From positions 2,852,001 through 2,916,000 of the forward strand of contig NZ_CP014304.1 in assembly GCF_001562275.1 (NCBI RefSeq): DNA of 64,000 nt, given 5' to 3'. The notes below the pieces were generated by a model. The model worked only from the letters and a program-made list of their open reading frames with translations. It did no database searches and was not told the DNA's origin. The position numbers and the translations under genes were made by a program. Shown here piece by piece: positions 1 to 8,227 of the stretch (within the stretch, counting starts at the first letter, position 1; the number at the start of each line of letters is the position of its first letter). Origin of the DNA: Hymenobacter sp. PAMC 26628. GTDB taxonomy: Bacteria; Bacteroidota; Bacteroidia; Cytophagales; Hymenobacteraceae.

Positions 1-297
1 TTCTATGGGTTTGAATATTAAACTATCATGGCGGGCACAAAACCCACTAAAAGTATACGCATCGTTTACACCTATTTTTTTAAACGCAAACATGCCTTTC
101 TTTTCTACTTCATTAAGACTAGTTGTTTTTAATTCTATCAAATGATTATCTTCTGATATTTGTCTCAGAATACCATTCTTTTGCAATACATATGATTTAA
201 TAGCTAATTCATTACACCCAGAATACATACATATCCTTTTCTTATTCATACTGGCATTTTTCATTGCCTGCATATCACTTATAGATTTATTATCCAT
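1..297 (-). CDS. Partial zinc-finger-like hypothetical protein (C-terminus beyond window edge)
   Basis: An uninterrupted 99-codon frame runs from an ATG at 297 to the window edge, so the 3' part is missing. The N-terminus has an ICMYSGC Cys motif (about residues 22-28), a lysine-rich stretch, and a later GFCARHDSLIF motif (85-95). Paired C-x4-C and C-x2-HD elements suggest a zinc-binding fold seen in many uncharacterised bacterial proteins. No function can be named. The gene is visibly AT-rich, unlike mutS2 next to it, which suggests recent transfer. It ends the mutS2 side in the same direction as mutS2. Confidence 0.6.
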   Translation of the reverse strand, partial: MDNKSISDMQAMKNASMNKKRICMYSGCNELAIKSYVLQKNGILRQISEDNHLIELKTTSLNEVEKKGMFAFKKIGVNDAYTFSGFCARHDSLIFKPIE

Positions 298-324
298 TCT
301 ACCTAGTAGTTTGAATACGAATAT

Positions 325-2886
325 TTACTTCAACACCGCCAGCGTCACGCCGTCGCCGCCGCGGTCGGCGTGCTCGTCGGCCACGCTGGCCACGGCTTTG
401 ACGGAGCGCAGGTAGTCGCGCACCACTTGACGGAGCACGCCGTTACCGCGGCCGTGCACGAATTTCACTTCCGGCATGCCCAGCATCACGGCGTCGTCCA
501 CGAAGCTCATGGTTTTGGTCAGGGCGTCTTCGGCCCGCTCGCCGCGCAGGTCGAGGGTGGGGCTGAAGCCGGCCATGCGGTCGGTGATGTTCACGCCATT
601 ACCACTGGGGCCCCCGGCGCCCAGGCGCGAGGTTTTGGCCTTGGCGGCCTGCTCCCGGTCGCGGATTTCGGCGCGGCCCAGCTTCTCGAGCTGGCTCACC
701 TTCACCAGCGTTTTGAGGCCCCCAAACATCACCTCGGCGGTTTTGCCCTTCACGCCCACCAGCTCGCCGTAGCCGTCCTGGCCCAGCAGGGCCACTTTAT
801 CGCCGGGCTGCAGGCCGCCGGCGGTGGCCAGCTCGCGGGTGGCGCGGGCCTTGGGCGGCTCGATGTGCAGCTCCTTCCGCACAAACGTATCCAGCTTTTC
901 GCGGGCCAGCTTGTTGATTTCCTTGTCGGCTTGGCCGCGGCGGATTTCGCCAATCGTGGCCTCAATCTGCTGGTTGGTGTCGCGCAGCAGGGCCTTGGCC
1001 TCCTGTTTGGCGGCGCGCAGGGTTTCGAGGCGCGTGTCCTCGATGTGCTGCTTGAGGTCGGCGTATTCCTGGGCGGCCTTTTTGAGGCGGCGCTCCTGCT
1101 TGGCGGCCTCGGCAGTGTGGCGCTCCAGCTCGGTTTTCTCCTGCTCCAGGCCCTCCAGCAGCTGGTCGTACCGGATTTTATCCTTGCCCACGAGCTGCGA
1201 AGCGCGCTCCACCAGGTCTTTGGGCAGGCCAATTTTGCGGGCAATTTCGATGGCGAAGCTGGAGCCCGGCTTGCCCACTTCGAGGCGGTACAGGGGCTGG
1301 AGCCGCTCGGGGTCGTAACGCATGGCCCCGTTCACGAAGCCCGGCGTGCGCTCGGCGAAGTTCTTGAGGTTGGTGTAATGCGTGGTGATAACGCCAAAAG
1401 TGCGGGCCCGGCTGAACTGCTCCAGCACGGCCTCGGCAATGGCGCCGCCCAAGCTGGGCTCGGTGCCGGTGCCAAATTCGTCAATCAGCACGAGGCTCTT
1501 TTTGCCCGCCAGTAGCAGGAACTGCTTCATGGCCAACAGGTGCGAGGAGTACGTCGAGAGGTCATTTTCCAGGCTCTGCTCGTCGCCGATGTCGAGGAAG
1601 ATGTCCTCGAACACGCCGGCCTCCGACTCATCGCCGCACGGGATGAGCAGGCCCAGCTGCAGCATGTACTGCACGAGGCCCACCGTCTTCAAGGTCACCG
1701 ACTTACCACCGGCGTTGGGGCCCGAAATCACCAGCATCCGCTGCTCGTGGTTCAGTTCCAGGTCGAGCGGCACCACCTCGCGCACTTCGCCGGTTAGGCG
1801 CTTGTGCTCGGCGTAGGCCAGGGTGAGCAGCGGGTGGCGCACGCGCTTCCAGCGCAGCAGCGGCTTGGGGTCGAGGCGCGGCAACTGGCCGTCCAGCTCC
1901 ACCGCCAGGCGGGCCTTGGCGCGGATAAAGTCGAGCAAACCCAGGTACTGATAAGCGCGGCGCAAGTCGGGCAGGTGGGGCCGCAACTGGTCGGTGAGGG
2001 CCGTGAGGATGCGGATCAGCTCGCGCTGGTAAGCATTTTCGAGGTCCTTGATGTCGTTGTTCAGCTCGAATACGGCGGCCGGCTCGATGTACACCGTCTG
2101 GCCCGTGGCCGACTCGTCGTGGATCAGGCCCTTCACCCGGCGCTTGTGCTCGGCAATCACCGGCAGCACCAATCTTCCACCACGAATCGTCGGCTCGGCC
2201 CCAGCCGGCACCCAACCCTCGGTGATGGCGTGGCGCAGGATGCCCGCCAGCTGGCGGCGCAACTGGCCCTGGCGCACAATGAGTTCCTGGCGCAACTGGC
2301 GCAGCAGCGGCGAGGCATCGTCGCGCACCAAGCCCTCGTCGTCCACCACTTTGTCGAGCGCGGCCATCAGGTTGCGGTCCACCTGCACGCCGATGCCCAG
2401 CAGGCGCAGCGTGGGGTACTGCTCCTCGGGGGCCTGCGTGAAGAAGGTGAGCGCCTGCCGAATCGTACGCAGGCTCATCTTCACCTCAAAAAACGCGGGC
2501 ACGTCCAGAAAGGCTCCGGGCAAAGCGGCCCGCTTGAAGTGTACCTGCGGGTCGTAGTAGTGCGAGGCCGGAAAGTCAGCGCCCGAACGCAGCAAAAAGG
2601 CAAATTCGTTGGTTTGTTGCAGCAGCTTCAGCAGCGGCTCGGCTTTGGTCTGGAACTCCAGCTTGGCCACGTACTGGCGGCCCAGGGCCGATAAGCAGTT
2701 GGCTTCGAGCCGCTGGCGCAGCGCGGCGAAACCGATTTTGTGTTCGAAGTTTTGGGGAAGTAGCAAGTAAGCAGGCGTTGGTATATAGCTACGAAGATAA
2801 ACCGCAGGGCGGGGCGAAAGATTTCGCGAGCTAGCGGTTTTGAATAGCCGCAAATATTGTCGGCCGGTCATGATGGGACTCATCAT
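325..2886 (-). CDS. mutS2: Endonuclease MutS2 / Smr-domain MutS family ATPase
   Basis: MutS2 proteins are ATPases that act on branched DNA or stalled ribosomes and lack the mismatch-recognition domain. The frame shows a core/clamp region, Walker A GPNAGGKS near residue 393, Walker B VLIDEFGTGTEP, a long coiled coil rich in Glu, Lys and Gln (about 575-680), and a C-terminal Smr domain starting LDLRGERAEDAL with the HGRGNGVL motif. The first 40 residues do not resemble the family. A TTG at 2766 gives LLPQNFEHKIGF, the usual MutS2 N-terminus, and a -7-like box lies just upstream at 2792-2799. The real start is therefore probably 2766, giving about 813 residues. Confidence 0.95.
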   Translation of the reverse strand: MMSPIMTGRQYLRLFKTASSRNLSPRPAVYLRSYIPTPAYLLLPQNFEHKIGFAALRQRLEANCLSALGRQYVAKLEFQTKAEPLLKLLQQTNEFAFLLRSGADFPASHYYDPQVHFKRAALPGAFLDVPAFFEVKMSLRTIRQALTFFTQAPEEQYPTLRLLGIGVQVDRNLMAALDKVVDDEGLVRDDASPLLRQLRQELIVRQGQLRRQLAGILRHAITEGWVPAGAEPTIRGGRLVLPVIAEHKRRVKGLIHDESATGQTVYIEPAAVFELNNDIKDLENAYQRELIRILTALTDQLRPHLPDLRRAYQYLGLLDFIRAKARLAVELDGQLPRLDPKPLLRWKRVRHPLLTLAYAEHKRLTGEVREVVPLDLELNHEQRMLVISGPNAGGKSVTLKTVGLVQYMLQLGLLIPCGDESEAGVFEDIFLDIGDEQSLENDLSTYSSHLLAMKQFLLLAGKKSLVLIDEFGTGTEPSLGGAIAEAVLEQFSRARTFGVITTHYTNLKNFAERTPGFVNGAMRYDPERLQPLYRLEVGKPGSSFAIEIARKIGLPKDLVERASQLVGKDKIRYDQLLEGLEQEKTELERHTAEAAKQERRLKKAAQEYADLKQHIEDTRLETLRAAKQEAKALLRDTNQQIEATIGEIRRGQADKEINKLAREKLDTFVRKELHIEPPKARATRELATAGGLQPGDKVALLGQDGYGELVGVKGKTAEVMFGGLKTLVKVSQLEKLGRAEIRDREQAAKAKTSRLGAGGPSGNGVNITDRMAGFSPTLDLRGERAEDALTKTMSFVDDAVMLGMPEVKFVHGRGNGVLRQVVRDYLRSVKAVASVADEHADRGGDGVTLAVLK
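2792..2799 (-). promoter_or_regulatory. Putative -7 box for mutS2
   Basis: On the minus strand this reads TATCTTCG, one mismatch from the Bacteroidota -7 consensus TAnnTTTG. A start site about 7 bases downstream would leave a short leader before the TTG codon at 2766, and would place the upstream ATG (2886) outside the transcript. No clear -33 TTG was found. Confidence 0.35.
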
Positions 2887-2950
2887 CCTTGTCTAGCCGA
2901 CGATGTTGTAACGAACATGCTGAGAGCACAGAAACGGTTGATGTAGTACT

Positions 2951-3448
2951 TTAAAAGAAGCTTCTATCCGGTAGCATAGCTGTAGAATTCTGCATTCGAA
3001 ACTGCGCAGCAGATTGTTCTAAAGACTTTACCATCCCAGTAAAATTTCCTATTTCGCCAAAATTGGTGTTGGCCGAAATTTTCAGCTTAGTACCATCAAA
3101 CATTTTAAAAATCAGCCAATGAACACCTTTTGTTACCATATAACGGTAAGATGCCACTTTGGTAAATAAAACAGCATTCGCTTCCGTATTAGCCAGATTT
3201 TGCACTGTCAATTGGTCGGATTCTACCGAAACAAGTGCTGGGTATACCATCCGTTTTTTCAACAATCGAAACGCACTATAACCACTCCCAAACGCCACGG
3301 CCAAGCACCACAAAAACTGCCATTCATCGCCATGAATCAAATTTGTACCGACGAAATCGATAGCCACTGTAAGTAGAAACGCTCCTAAAATAATCAACCA
3401 GCCAGACTTGGTGCGATTACTTAATTTCAACTCGAATTGCTCTTCCAT
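2951..3448 (-). CDS. Small membrane protein of unknown function
   Basis: This 165-residue protein has two predicted membrane segments near the N-terminus (about residues 16-38 and 44-62) followed by a soluble C-terminal part of about 100 residues rich in beta-prone sequence. The pattern (two helices, then a PH-like domain containing VHWLIFKMFDGTKLKI) resembles small bacterial membrane-anchored PH/YcxB-like proteins, but I cannot assign a family. It is clearly more AT-rich than the genes on either side, suggesting separate origin. The ATG start follows a purine-rich stretch and sits just after the TIGR02757 gene stop. Confidence 0.7.
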   Translation of the reverse strand: MEEQFELKLSNRTKSGWLIILGAFLLTVAIDFVGTNLIHGDEWQFLWCLAVAFGSGYSAFRLLKKRMVYPALVSVESDQLTVQNLANTEANAVLFTKVASYRYMVTKGVHWLIFKMFDGTKLKISANTNFGEIGNFTGMVKSLEQSAAQFRMQNSTAMLPDRSFF

Positions 3449-3464
3449 TTCGGTTGCTCAAAAG

Positions 3465-4220
3465 CTATTTATCCACCCCGGCCCCAAACAGCGCAAAGTC
3501 GTACTTCACCGGGTCCAGCGGGTCCAATTCGCGCAGGTTCGCGGTGAGTTCTTCGGCGGCTTCCCAGTCCACGAGCTTGCGGGTGAGCAGGCCCAGGGGG
3601 CGGGCCTGGCGCTCGACGTGCAGGTCGATGGGCATGATGAGGTCGGCGGGCGAGAGGCGCGTCCAGAGGCCGAAATCGACGCCGCGGTCGTCGCGGCGAA
3701 CCAGCCAGCGCAGGTACATGTTCACGCGCTTGCAGGCCGACTTGCGGGCCGGCGTGGCTACGTGCTTGCGGGTGCGGGCCGGCGCATCGGGCAGGCTGAA
3801 GAAGCGGTTGTGGAAGTTCATCAGCCGCTCGCGCTGGGTGGCTCCGATGAGAAACGCCGTTTCCAGCGTGTCGTGCTGGCCGTACCAATCGCGCAGGAAG
3901 TGCACGAAGTACAGCAAGTCGGTGTCGCAAAACGTGCGGTGGCAGAAGCCGAGCAGCTTCTTCAGGTCCTCGTCGTGGTGCTGCGTCACGAACTGGTACG
4001 GCGCGTCGTCCATGCGGCGCAGCAGCTCGTTGCACTTGTTGATGATGGTGGGCCGCTGCCCCCAGGCCAGCAGCGCGGCAAATAGGGCCGCGATTTCCAC
4101 GTCCTGCCGCTGGGTGAAGCGGTGCGGGATCTGAATCGGATCGTTCTGGATGAATTCCGGCCGGTTGTAACGGTCGTATTGGGCATCGAGTTGGTGCCGC
4201 AAGTGGGCCAGGTTTTTCAA
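3465..4220 (-). CDS. TIGR02757 family protein
   Basis: This 251-residue protein matches the TIGR02757 family, a mostly Bacteroidota family of unknown biochemical role. Recognisable pieces are the N-terminal HRFTQRQDVEIAALFAALLAWGQR segment region, the central LRWLVRRDDRGVDFGLW block (about 178-194) and the PADLIMPIDLHVER motif. The sequence is all-helical in character and recalls DNA glycosylase-like helical folds, but that is only inference. The ATG at 4220 is the first plausible start; a longer overlapping frame in another phase is a shadow. A palindrome lies immediately upstream at 4278-4337. Confidence 0.9.
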   Translation of the reverse strand: MKNLAHLRHQLDAQYDRYNRPEFIQNDPIQIPHRFTQRQDVEIAALFAALLAWGQRPTIINKCNELLRRMDDAPYQFVTQHHDEDLKKLLGFCHRTFCDTDLLYFVHFLRDWYGQHDTLETAFLIGATQRERLMNFHNRFFSLPDAPARTRKHVATPARKSACKRVNMYLRWLVRRDDRGVDFGLWTRLSPADLIMPIDLHVERQARPLGLLTRKLVDWEAAEELTANLRELDPLDPVKYDFALFGAGVDK

Positions 4221-4277
4221 AGCAGGGGCCCCAGCGGGGTGGGTAATTGAAAAGAAAGGAATAATGAGTCACGCCGA

Positions 4278-4337
4278 TGCACGGACCAGGAAGCCGGCAG
4301 GGCCCCAAGGCACTCTATCGGCCTCCTGATCCGTGCA
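4278..4337. repeat. Intergenic palindrome (19-bp stem)
   Basis: TGCACGGACCAGGAAGCCG pairs with a downstream near-perfect complement ending CCGTGCA, with two mismatches and a loop of about 20 bases. It lies between two minus-strand genes, downstream of the YcxB-like gene. It could act as a Rho-independent-like hairpin, but there is no T tract, so a mobile palindromic repeat is equally possible. Confidence 0.6.
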
Positions 4338-4385
4338 CCGGGTAGTCGGCGAAAAGCCAGCCGCCCAGCCCGGGGCCCTGGCCGC

Positions 4386-4931
4386 TCAGGCTTCGGCCTG
4401 CGGCACTTGGTGCTGGGTGAGCAGGGCGGCTACGGCGGTGGGCGGGGTGGCGGCGGGCAGGCGGCGCAGGTCGAGGTAGTAGCAGGCGGCCTCGGTGGGG
4501 TACAGCAGCAGCCAATCGGGCCGCACCCACACGGCGCGGCGCAGGCTGGCCCACGGCACTTCGAAGTGCCCCAACGCGCTACGGCCGCACAGCGCGGCAG
4601 CGGTCAACTCGTAGTCGATGGGCGTGTGCATGGCCTCGCTGCCATTATAAGTGCGCCGCAGCAGGCGCCGCACCAGCAGCGGCCGCGCCGCGCCGTAGGC
4701 CAGGCCCACGGCCAGCAGCACCGGCGACGACCACGCGAAGGCCCCGTCGGGGGCCCGGCCCAGCAGCTGGCCCCCCACGCTGACGGCCAGCAGCGCCAGC
4801 GCCACGCCTAGTAGCCAATGGTTGCGCCGGGTGGCGGGCGAGTGCCACCACAGCCGCAGGTTCACGGCCACATACTCATCGGCCGAAGCCAGGACGCCGG
4901 ATACTTGCGCAGGAAAGGCTTGGTTGCTCAC
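4386..4931 (-). CDS. YcxB-like membrane protein
   Basis: The 181-residue protein has two closely spaced hydrophobic helices (about residues 38-56 and 68-85) and a C-terminal soluble half containing LGHFEVPWASLRRAVWV and WLLLYPTEAACYYLDLRRL. This order (two membrane helices, then a PH-like domain ending in a conserved aromatic-leucine strand) fits YcxB-like proteins, whose function is not known. The start ATG is 10 bases from the stop of the upstream LysM gene, so the two are probably cotranscribed. Confidence 0.65.
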   Translation of the reverse strand: MSNQAFPAQVSGVLASADEYVAVNLRLWWHSPATRRNHWLLGVALALLAVSVGGQLLGRAPDGAFAWSSPVLLAVGLAYGAARPLLVRRLLRRTYNGSEAMHTPIDYELTAAALCGRSALGHFEVPWASLRRAVWVRPDWLLLYPTEAACYYLDLRRLPAATPPTAVAALLTQHQVPQAEA

Positions 4932-4940
4932 CCCGGGGCC

Positions 4941-5957
4941 CTACGGAACGTAGCTGGTTTCCACACGGAAGCGCTGGTCGGTAGTGCCCAGCTTCTGCAC
5001 GGCCCGGGGCGAAAGGCGCACCAGAATGTTGTTGTTCTCGCCGGTGTCGGGCAGCTTGCCGATAACACGCACGTATACCGACTGCCCGTTCATGCTGTTT
5101 TTTACCTGCATGATGGTGCCGACGGGGGCTGTTTTATGCAGGGCCAAGTACTTGTCGGTGCCGTTGTTGTCGATGCCGGCGGCCATGCCGCTGTCCGTTA
5201 CGCGGCCCGCCAACTCGCTGGCCCGGGTGGGGGCCCGCTCGGTGGGGCGGTCAATTTCTTTGGGCGCTTCCTTATCGGCTAGCGTGGCGGGCGTTACGGT
5301 AGCTACCTGGGCGGGCTTGTCGGGCACGGGGGCCACGGTGGGCGCAGGCGTTTTAAGGGGCGGCGCGGCCAGGGCGGGCGCGGCGGCGGCTACGGCCGGG
5401 GCCCCCAGCAGCAGCTGCTGGCCCACGCGCACCCGGCCGTTGGCGGGCAGGCTGTTGAGCTTGATCAGCTCGTCGGGCGTAAGTTGAAAGCGGCGGGCGA
5501 TGGCAAACAGCGTTTCGCCCCGGGCCACGGTGTAGCGGCCCGACGCGGGCACGGCGGCCGTACCCCCCGTTTTGGCCGCGCCAGCCACCAGTGCCGCGCT
5601 GGCAGTTGCATCGCCGGGCCCCAGCGGCCGCGGCACCAACACCACCTGCCCAATGCCCAGGCCGTTGGCCACCTGCGGGTTGGCCGCGGCGAGCTGAGCC
5701 ACGCTCACGTGGTAGCGGCGCGAAAGGGCGGAGAGGGTTTCGCCAGCCCCTACACGGTGGCGCACAAAGCGTTGGCCGCCGCGCATTTCCACGCCAATAG
5801 AATCGGCCGGAGCCAAGGCCGGCCTGGGGTTAGGGGCCCCGGGCCCGTACAAAGTAGCTGCGAGCAGCAAAAAGAATCCAGTCATACAAAAAGTCGGCGT
5901 TGCGAAAGTCTTGCCAAACCCCGCCGTGGGGGCCGGCGCCTTGGCCGGCGTGGGCAA
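4941..5957 (-). CDS. LysM-repeat protein with C-terminal RlpA-like double-psi beta-barrel
   Basis: A cell-envelope protein expected to bind peptidoglycan. Two LysM repeats are visible: HRVGAGETLSALSRRYHVS (about residues 66-84) and YTVARGETLFAIARRFQLT (about 143-161), each followed by a GxxxxVxxGQxLLL end. A Pro/Ala-rich linker leads to a C-terminal RlpA/DPBB region (about 245-338) with ASxxGIDNNGTDKYLALHKT-like sequence, VGTIMQVKN and RLSPRAVQKLG. A hydrophobic export segment begins at Met25 (MTGFFLLLAATLYG), which may be the true start. The DPBB may be catalytic or only structural; the catalytic acid cannot be confirmed here. Confidence 0.85.
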   Translation of the reverse strand: MPTPAKAPAPTAGFGKTFATPTFCMTGFFLLLAATLYGPGAPNPRPALAPADSIGVEMRGGQRFVRHRVGAGETLSALSRRYHVSVAQLAAANPQVANGLGIGQVVLVPRPLGPGDATASAALVAGAAKTGGTAAVPASGRYTVARGETLFAIARRFQLTPDELIKLNSLPANGRVRVGQQLLLGAPAVAAAAPALAAPPLKTPAPTVAPVPDKPAQVATVTPATLADKEAPKEIDRPTERAPTRASELAGRVTDSGMAAGIDNNGTDKYLALHKTAPVGTIMQVKNSMNGQSVYVRVIGKLPDTGENNNILVRLSPRAVQKLGTTDQRFRVETSYVP

Positions 5958-6077
5958 AATAACGAAAGAATACGCCTATCCCGCCCGCCGGCTGGGGCCC
6001 CGGGGCCCCAGCGCGGGCCAAAAGTGCGTTCTTTGGCCCACCCGTCCCCTTATCGCCCGCCCTTCTCCCCGCCCCGC

Positions 6078-6833
6078 ATGGTCCTCGGCCTGATTCCCGC
6101 CCGCTACGCCTCCACCCGCCTGCCCGGCAAGCCTTTGGTCGATTTGGGAGGCGTCACCATGATCGAGCGCGTGGTGCGCCAGGCCCAGCAGGCACGCCTC
6201 GACCGCGTGGTGGTGGCCACCGACGACGCCCGGATTTTGGCCCACGTGCGCGGCTTCGGGGGCGAGGCCGTGCTCACGCGGCCCGACCACCCCAGCGGCA
6301 CCGACCGCCTCTACGAGGCGTTCCAGCAATTGGGTAGCCCGGCCGAGGTGCGCGCCATCGTCAACATCCAGGGCGACGAGCCGTTCGTTCACCCAGCCCA
6401 AATCAACGCGCTGGTCGATTTTTTTGCTGATGAACGCACCGCGCCCGACATCGCCACGCTGGTGACGCCCGTGCGCAGCGACGAGGAATTGTTCAGCCCG
6501 CACTTGCCCAAAGTAGTGCTCAACCAGCGCCAGGAGGCCCTGTACTTCAGCCGCCACCCCCTCCCCTACCAGCGCGGGCGTGCGCCCGCCGAGTGGCTGG
6601 CCCACCACCGCTACCTGCGCCACTTGGGCCTGTACGCCTACCGGCCCGCCGTGCTGGCCCGTCTCACCCAGCTGCCCGTGTCGGCCCTCGAAGCGGCCGA
6701 GAGCCTGGAGCAGCTGCGCTGGCTGGAAGCCGGCTACGCCATCCGCTGCGCCGAAACCGAATTGGACGCCTTCGGCATCGACACGCCCGAAGACGTGGCC
6801 CGCGCCCGGCAGCGGCTGGCCGCTGGCACTTAG
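6078..6833 (+). CDS. kdsB: 3-deoxy-manno-octulosonate cytidylyltransferase
   Basis: KdsB activates Kdo with CTP to make CMP-Kdo for lipopolysaccharide core synthesis in the cytoplasm. The 251-residue length is normal. Diagnostic motifs are IPARYASTRLPGKPL at the N-terminus (nucleotide binding), VVVATDD, RPDHPSGTDRL, NIQGDEPF and YFSRHPLPY. The ATG at 6078 opens directly into MVLGLIPARYAS, so the much longer open frame upstream is not coding. It is divergent from the LysM gene, with a GC-rich 120-bp gap containing two adjacent GGGGCCCC tracts. Confidence 0.97.
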   Translation: MVLGLIPARYASTRLPGKPLVDLGGVTMIERVVRQAQQARLDRVVVATDDARILAHVRGFGGEAVLTRPDHPSGTDRLYEAFQQLGSPAEVRAIVNIQGDEPFVHPAQINALVDFFADERTAPDIATLVTPVRSDEELFSPHLPKVVLNQRQEALYFSRHPLPYQRGRAPAEWLAHHRYLRHLGLYAYRPAVLARLTQLPVSALEAAESLEQLRWLEAGYAIRCAETELDAFGIDTPEDVARARQRLAAGT

Positions 6834-6857
6834 GGCCCTGAAAGGGCCCCCAGCGAG

Positions 6858-7265
6858 CTAGGCCTGGTCCTTGGCGCGGGCCACGGTGTCGTCCTCCTTG
6901 CTGGTTTGGCGGCGCTCCTGCTCCATCTCCCTAGACAGGAAGAAGTTCAGGGCCGTGCGGATGACGGCAATGGCCCCGAGCCGGCCAATCTGGTCCCAGC
7001 TTGGCGCAATGGATGTGGAGAGGATGTCGGCCCCGAGCTGGAATTCGAGCGCCAGGGCCAAGTAGCGCGAGAGGGTGAGCCGGATAGCTGTAAAATCGGC
7101 CGTGCGCCGCGCCCATAGCGCCCGCACCAGCAGCCGCCCGGCCACGGCAATGCCCAGCGCGATGATGAGGGCCCCCACCAGCTCCACGCCCAATTTCAGC
7201 CATTGCACCGCGCTGATGACGTGGGCCTCGGCCTGGCCAAACAGGTTAGCGTTTTCGGAGAGCAT
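6858..7265 (-). CDS. DUF1622 family membrane protein
   Basis: The 135-residue protein has a long hydrophobic helix (about residues 24-48), a basic segment RLLVRALWARR, then the conserved LSRYLALALEFQLGADIL stretch and an IRTALNFFLSREMEQE end. This is the arrangement of DUF1622 proteins, small predicted inner-membrane proteins of unknown function. The C-terminus is charged and probably cytoplasmic. It faces kdsB tail to tail, 24 bases apart, and lies downstream of the HPP gene in the same direction. Confidence 0.85.
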   Translation of the reverse strand: MLSENANLFGQAEAHVISAVQWLKLGVELVGALIIALGIAVAGRLLVRALWARRTADFTAIRLTLSRYLALALEFQLGADILSTSIAPSWDQIGRLGAIAVIRTALNFFLSREMEQERRQTSKEDDTVARAKDQA

Positions 7266-7323
7266 AGGAAGGGAGATTTCAGCGTAAAAATTTGAGAATG
7301 GCCAGCGGCCGCCCAGGCGCCAG

Positions 7324-7848
7324 CTACGCGGCAGCCGGCCGCGCTACCCGCGCCAGCAGCCACACCGAGCCGCGTTGCAGCAGCACCAGCACTGCCACCA
7401 AGCCCACGGCCGGCCCGAACAGCAGCAAGTTGCCCTCGCCCGTGCCGGCCCGAAACGCGAAGTTGAGCGCCGTGGCCACCGCCGGCGGGTGCATGGCGTC
7501 GGCAGTCACCATCAGCCCGATGGTGAGCACCAGGGCCCCGGCCGCAGCTGCGTAGGCGGGCCCCAGCGCCGCCGCCCCCAACTGGCTGATGGCCAGGTTA
7601 CGTACGCTGTTGGTGCGGTGGCGGGGGTCGAGGTAAATCAGAAACGCGCTGGACGCCAGCGAGGCGAACAGCAGCTGCTGGTTGCTGAGCAGCTTCAGCA
7701 GCCACAGTAAAAGCAGCACGGTGGCGGTGGGCAGCAAGGCCAGCAGCAGCTCGGCGCGCCCGGCCAGGCGCGGGCGGCCGCCTAGGGGCCCCAGCGGCGC
7801 CGGCACTGGGGGCCCCGGCAGCGGGCCGGTGGGCGGGGCATCAGCCAC
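7324..7848 (-). CDS. HPP family integral membrane protein
   Basis: The hydrophobic protein carries the HPP signature in TADAMHPPAVATALNF and four membrane segments, as in HPP proteins, some of which transport nitrite in plastids. The long open frame reaches 7941, but its first 31 codons overlap the SUI1 gene and look non-native. A GTG at 7848 gives VADAPPTGP and overlaps the SUI1 stop by 8 bases, a normal coupling arrangement, so I place the start there (174 residues). The LDPRHRTNSVRNLA segment after helix two is also typical. Confidence 0.85.
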   Translation of the reverse strand: MADAPPTGPLPGPPVPAPLGPLGGRPRLAGRAELLLALLPTATVLLLLWLLKLLSNQQLLFASLASSAFLIYLDPRHRTNSVRNLAISQLGAAALGPAYAAAAGALVLTIGLMVTADAMHPPAVATALNFAFRAGTGEGNLLLFGPAVGLVAVLVLLQRGSVWLLARVARPAAA

Positions 7849-8182
7849 CGATTTTCTTGGCTTTGTAGCCAGTTTGCACCAGCAGGGCCAGGATTTTCTC
7901 GCGGAAGTCGCCCTGCACCAAAATTTCGCCGTCTTTGGCACTGCCGCCGCCGCCGCACTTGGTTTTTAGGAGCTTAGCCAGCGCCTGCAGGTCATCGTCG
8001 GTGCCCACAAAGCCGGTGATGAGCGTGACCTGCTTGCCGCCGCGCTGCTTTTTGTCGAGCTGCACGCGCAGCTGCTGCTGTTGGGGCGGCAGCGTGGCAG
8101 CCGCCGCGTTCAGGTCGGCCGACTGGTACGAGAAGTCGGGGTTGGTGGAGTACACCACCCCGGCGCGGTTGTCTTTCTTCAT
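7841..8182 (-). CDS. SUI1/eIF1-like translation initiation factor family protein (YciH type)
   Basis: The 113-residue protein has a short variable N-terminus, a basic QLDKKQRGGKQVTLITGF strand (about 41-58), and the C-terminal KTKCGGGGSAKDGEILVQGD signature of bacterial YciH/SUI1 proteins, ending KIGG. Family members influence start-codon fidelity, though the bacterial role is poorly defined. Start ATG at 8182 gives MKKDNRAGVVYSTNPDF, a typical N-terminus. Its last codons overlap the HPP gene start, suggesting translational coupling. Confidence 0.93.
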   Translation of the reverse strand: MKKDNRAGVVYSTNPDFSYQSADLNAAAATLPPQQQQLRVQLDKKQRGGKQVTLITGFVGTDDDLQALAKLLKTKCGGGGSAKDGEILVQGDFREKILALLVQTGYKAKKIGG

Positions 8183-8227
8183 GGCAAAGGACTTATAATC
8201 AACGCTTGCAAAGAGCCGCCGGGGGCC

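Noticed and set aside
370..1515. Long plus-strand open frame opposite mutS2
   Set aside because: Low-complexity His/Gly/Leu composition with no motif; it mirrors the mutS2 frame, as expected from high GC codon bias.
5484..6077. Upstream extension of the kdsB frame
   Set aside because: The extension is Arg/Gly-rich and unrelated to KdsB; the ATG at 6078 opens exactly into the conserved N-terminus.
7849..7941. N-terminal extension of the HPP frame
   Set aside because: It lies inside the SUI1 gene in another phase and has no membrane or family character.
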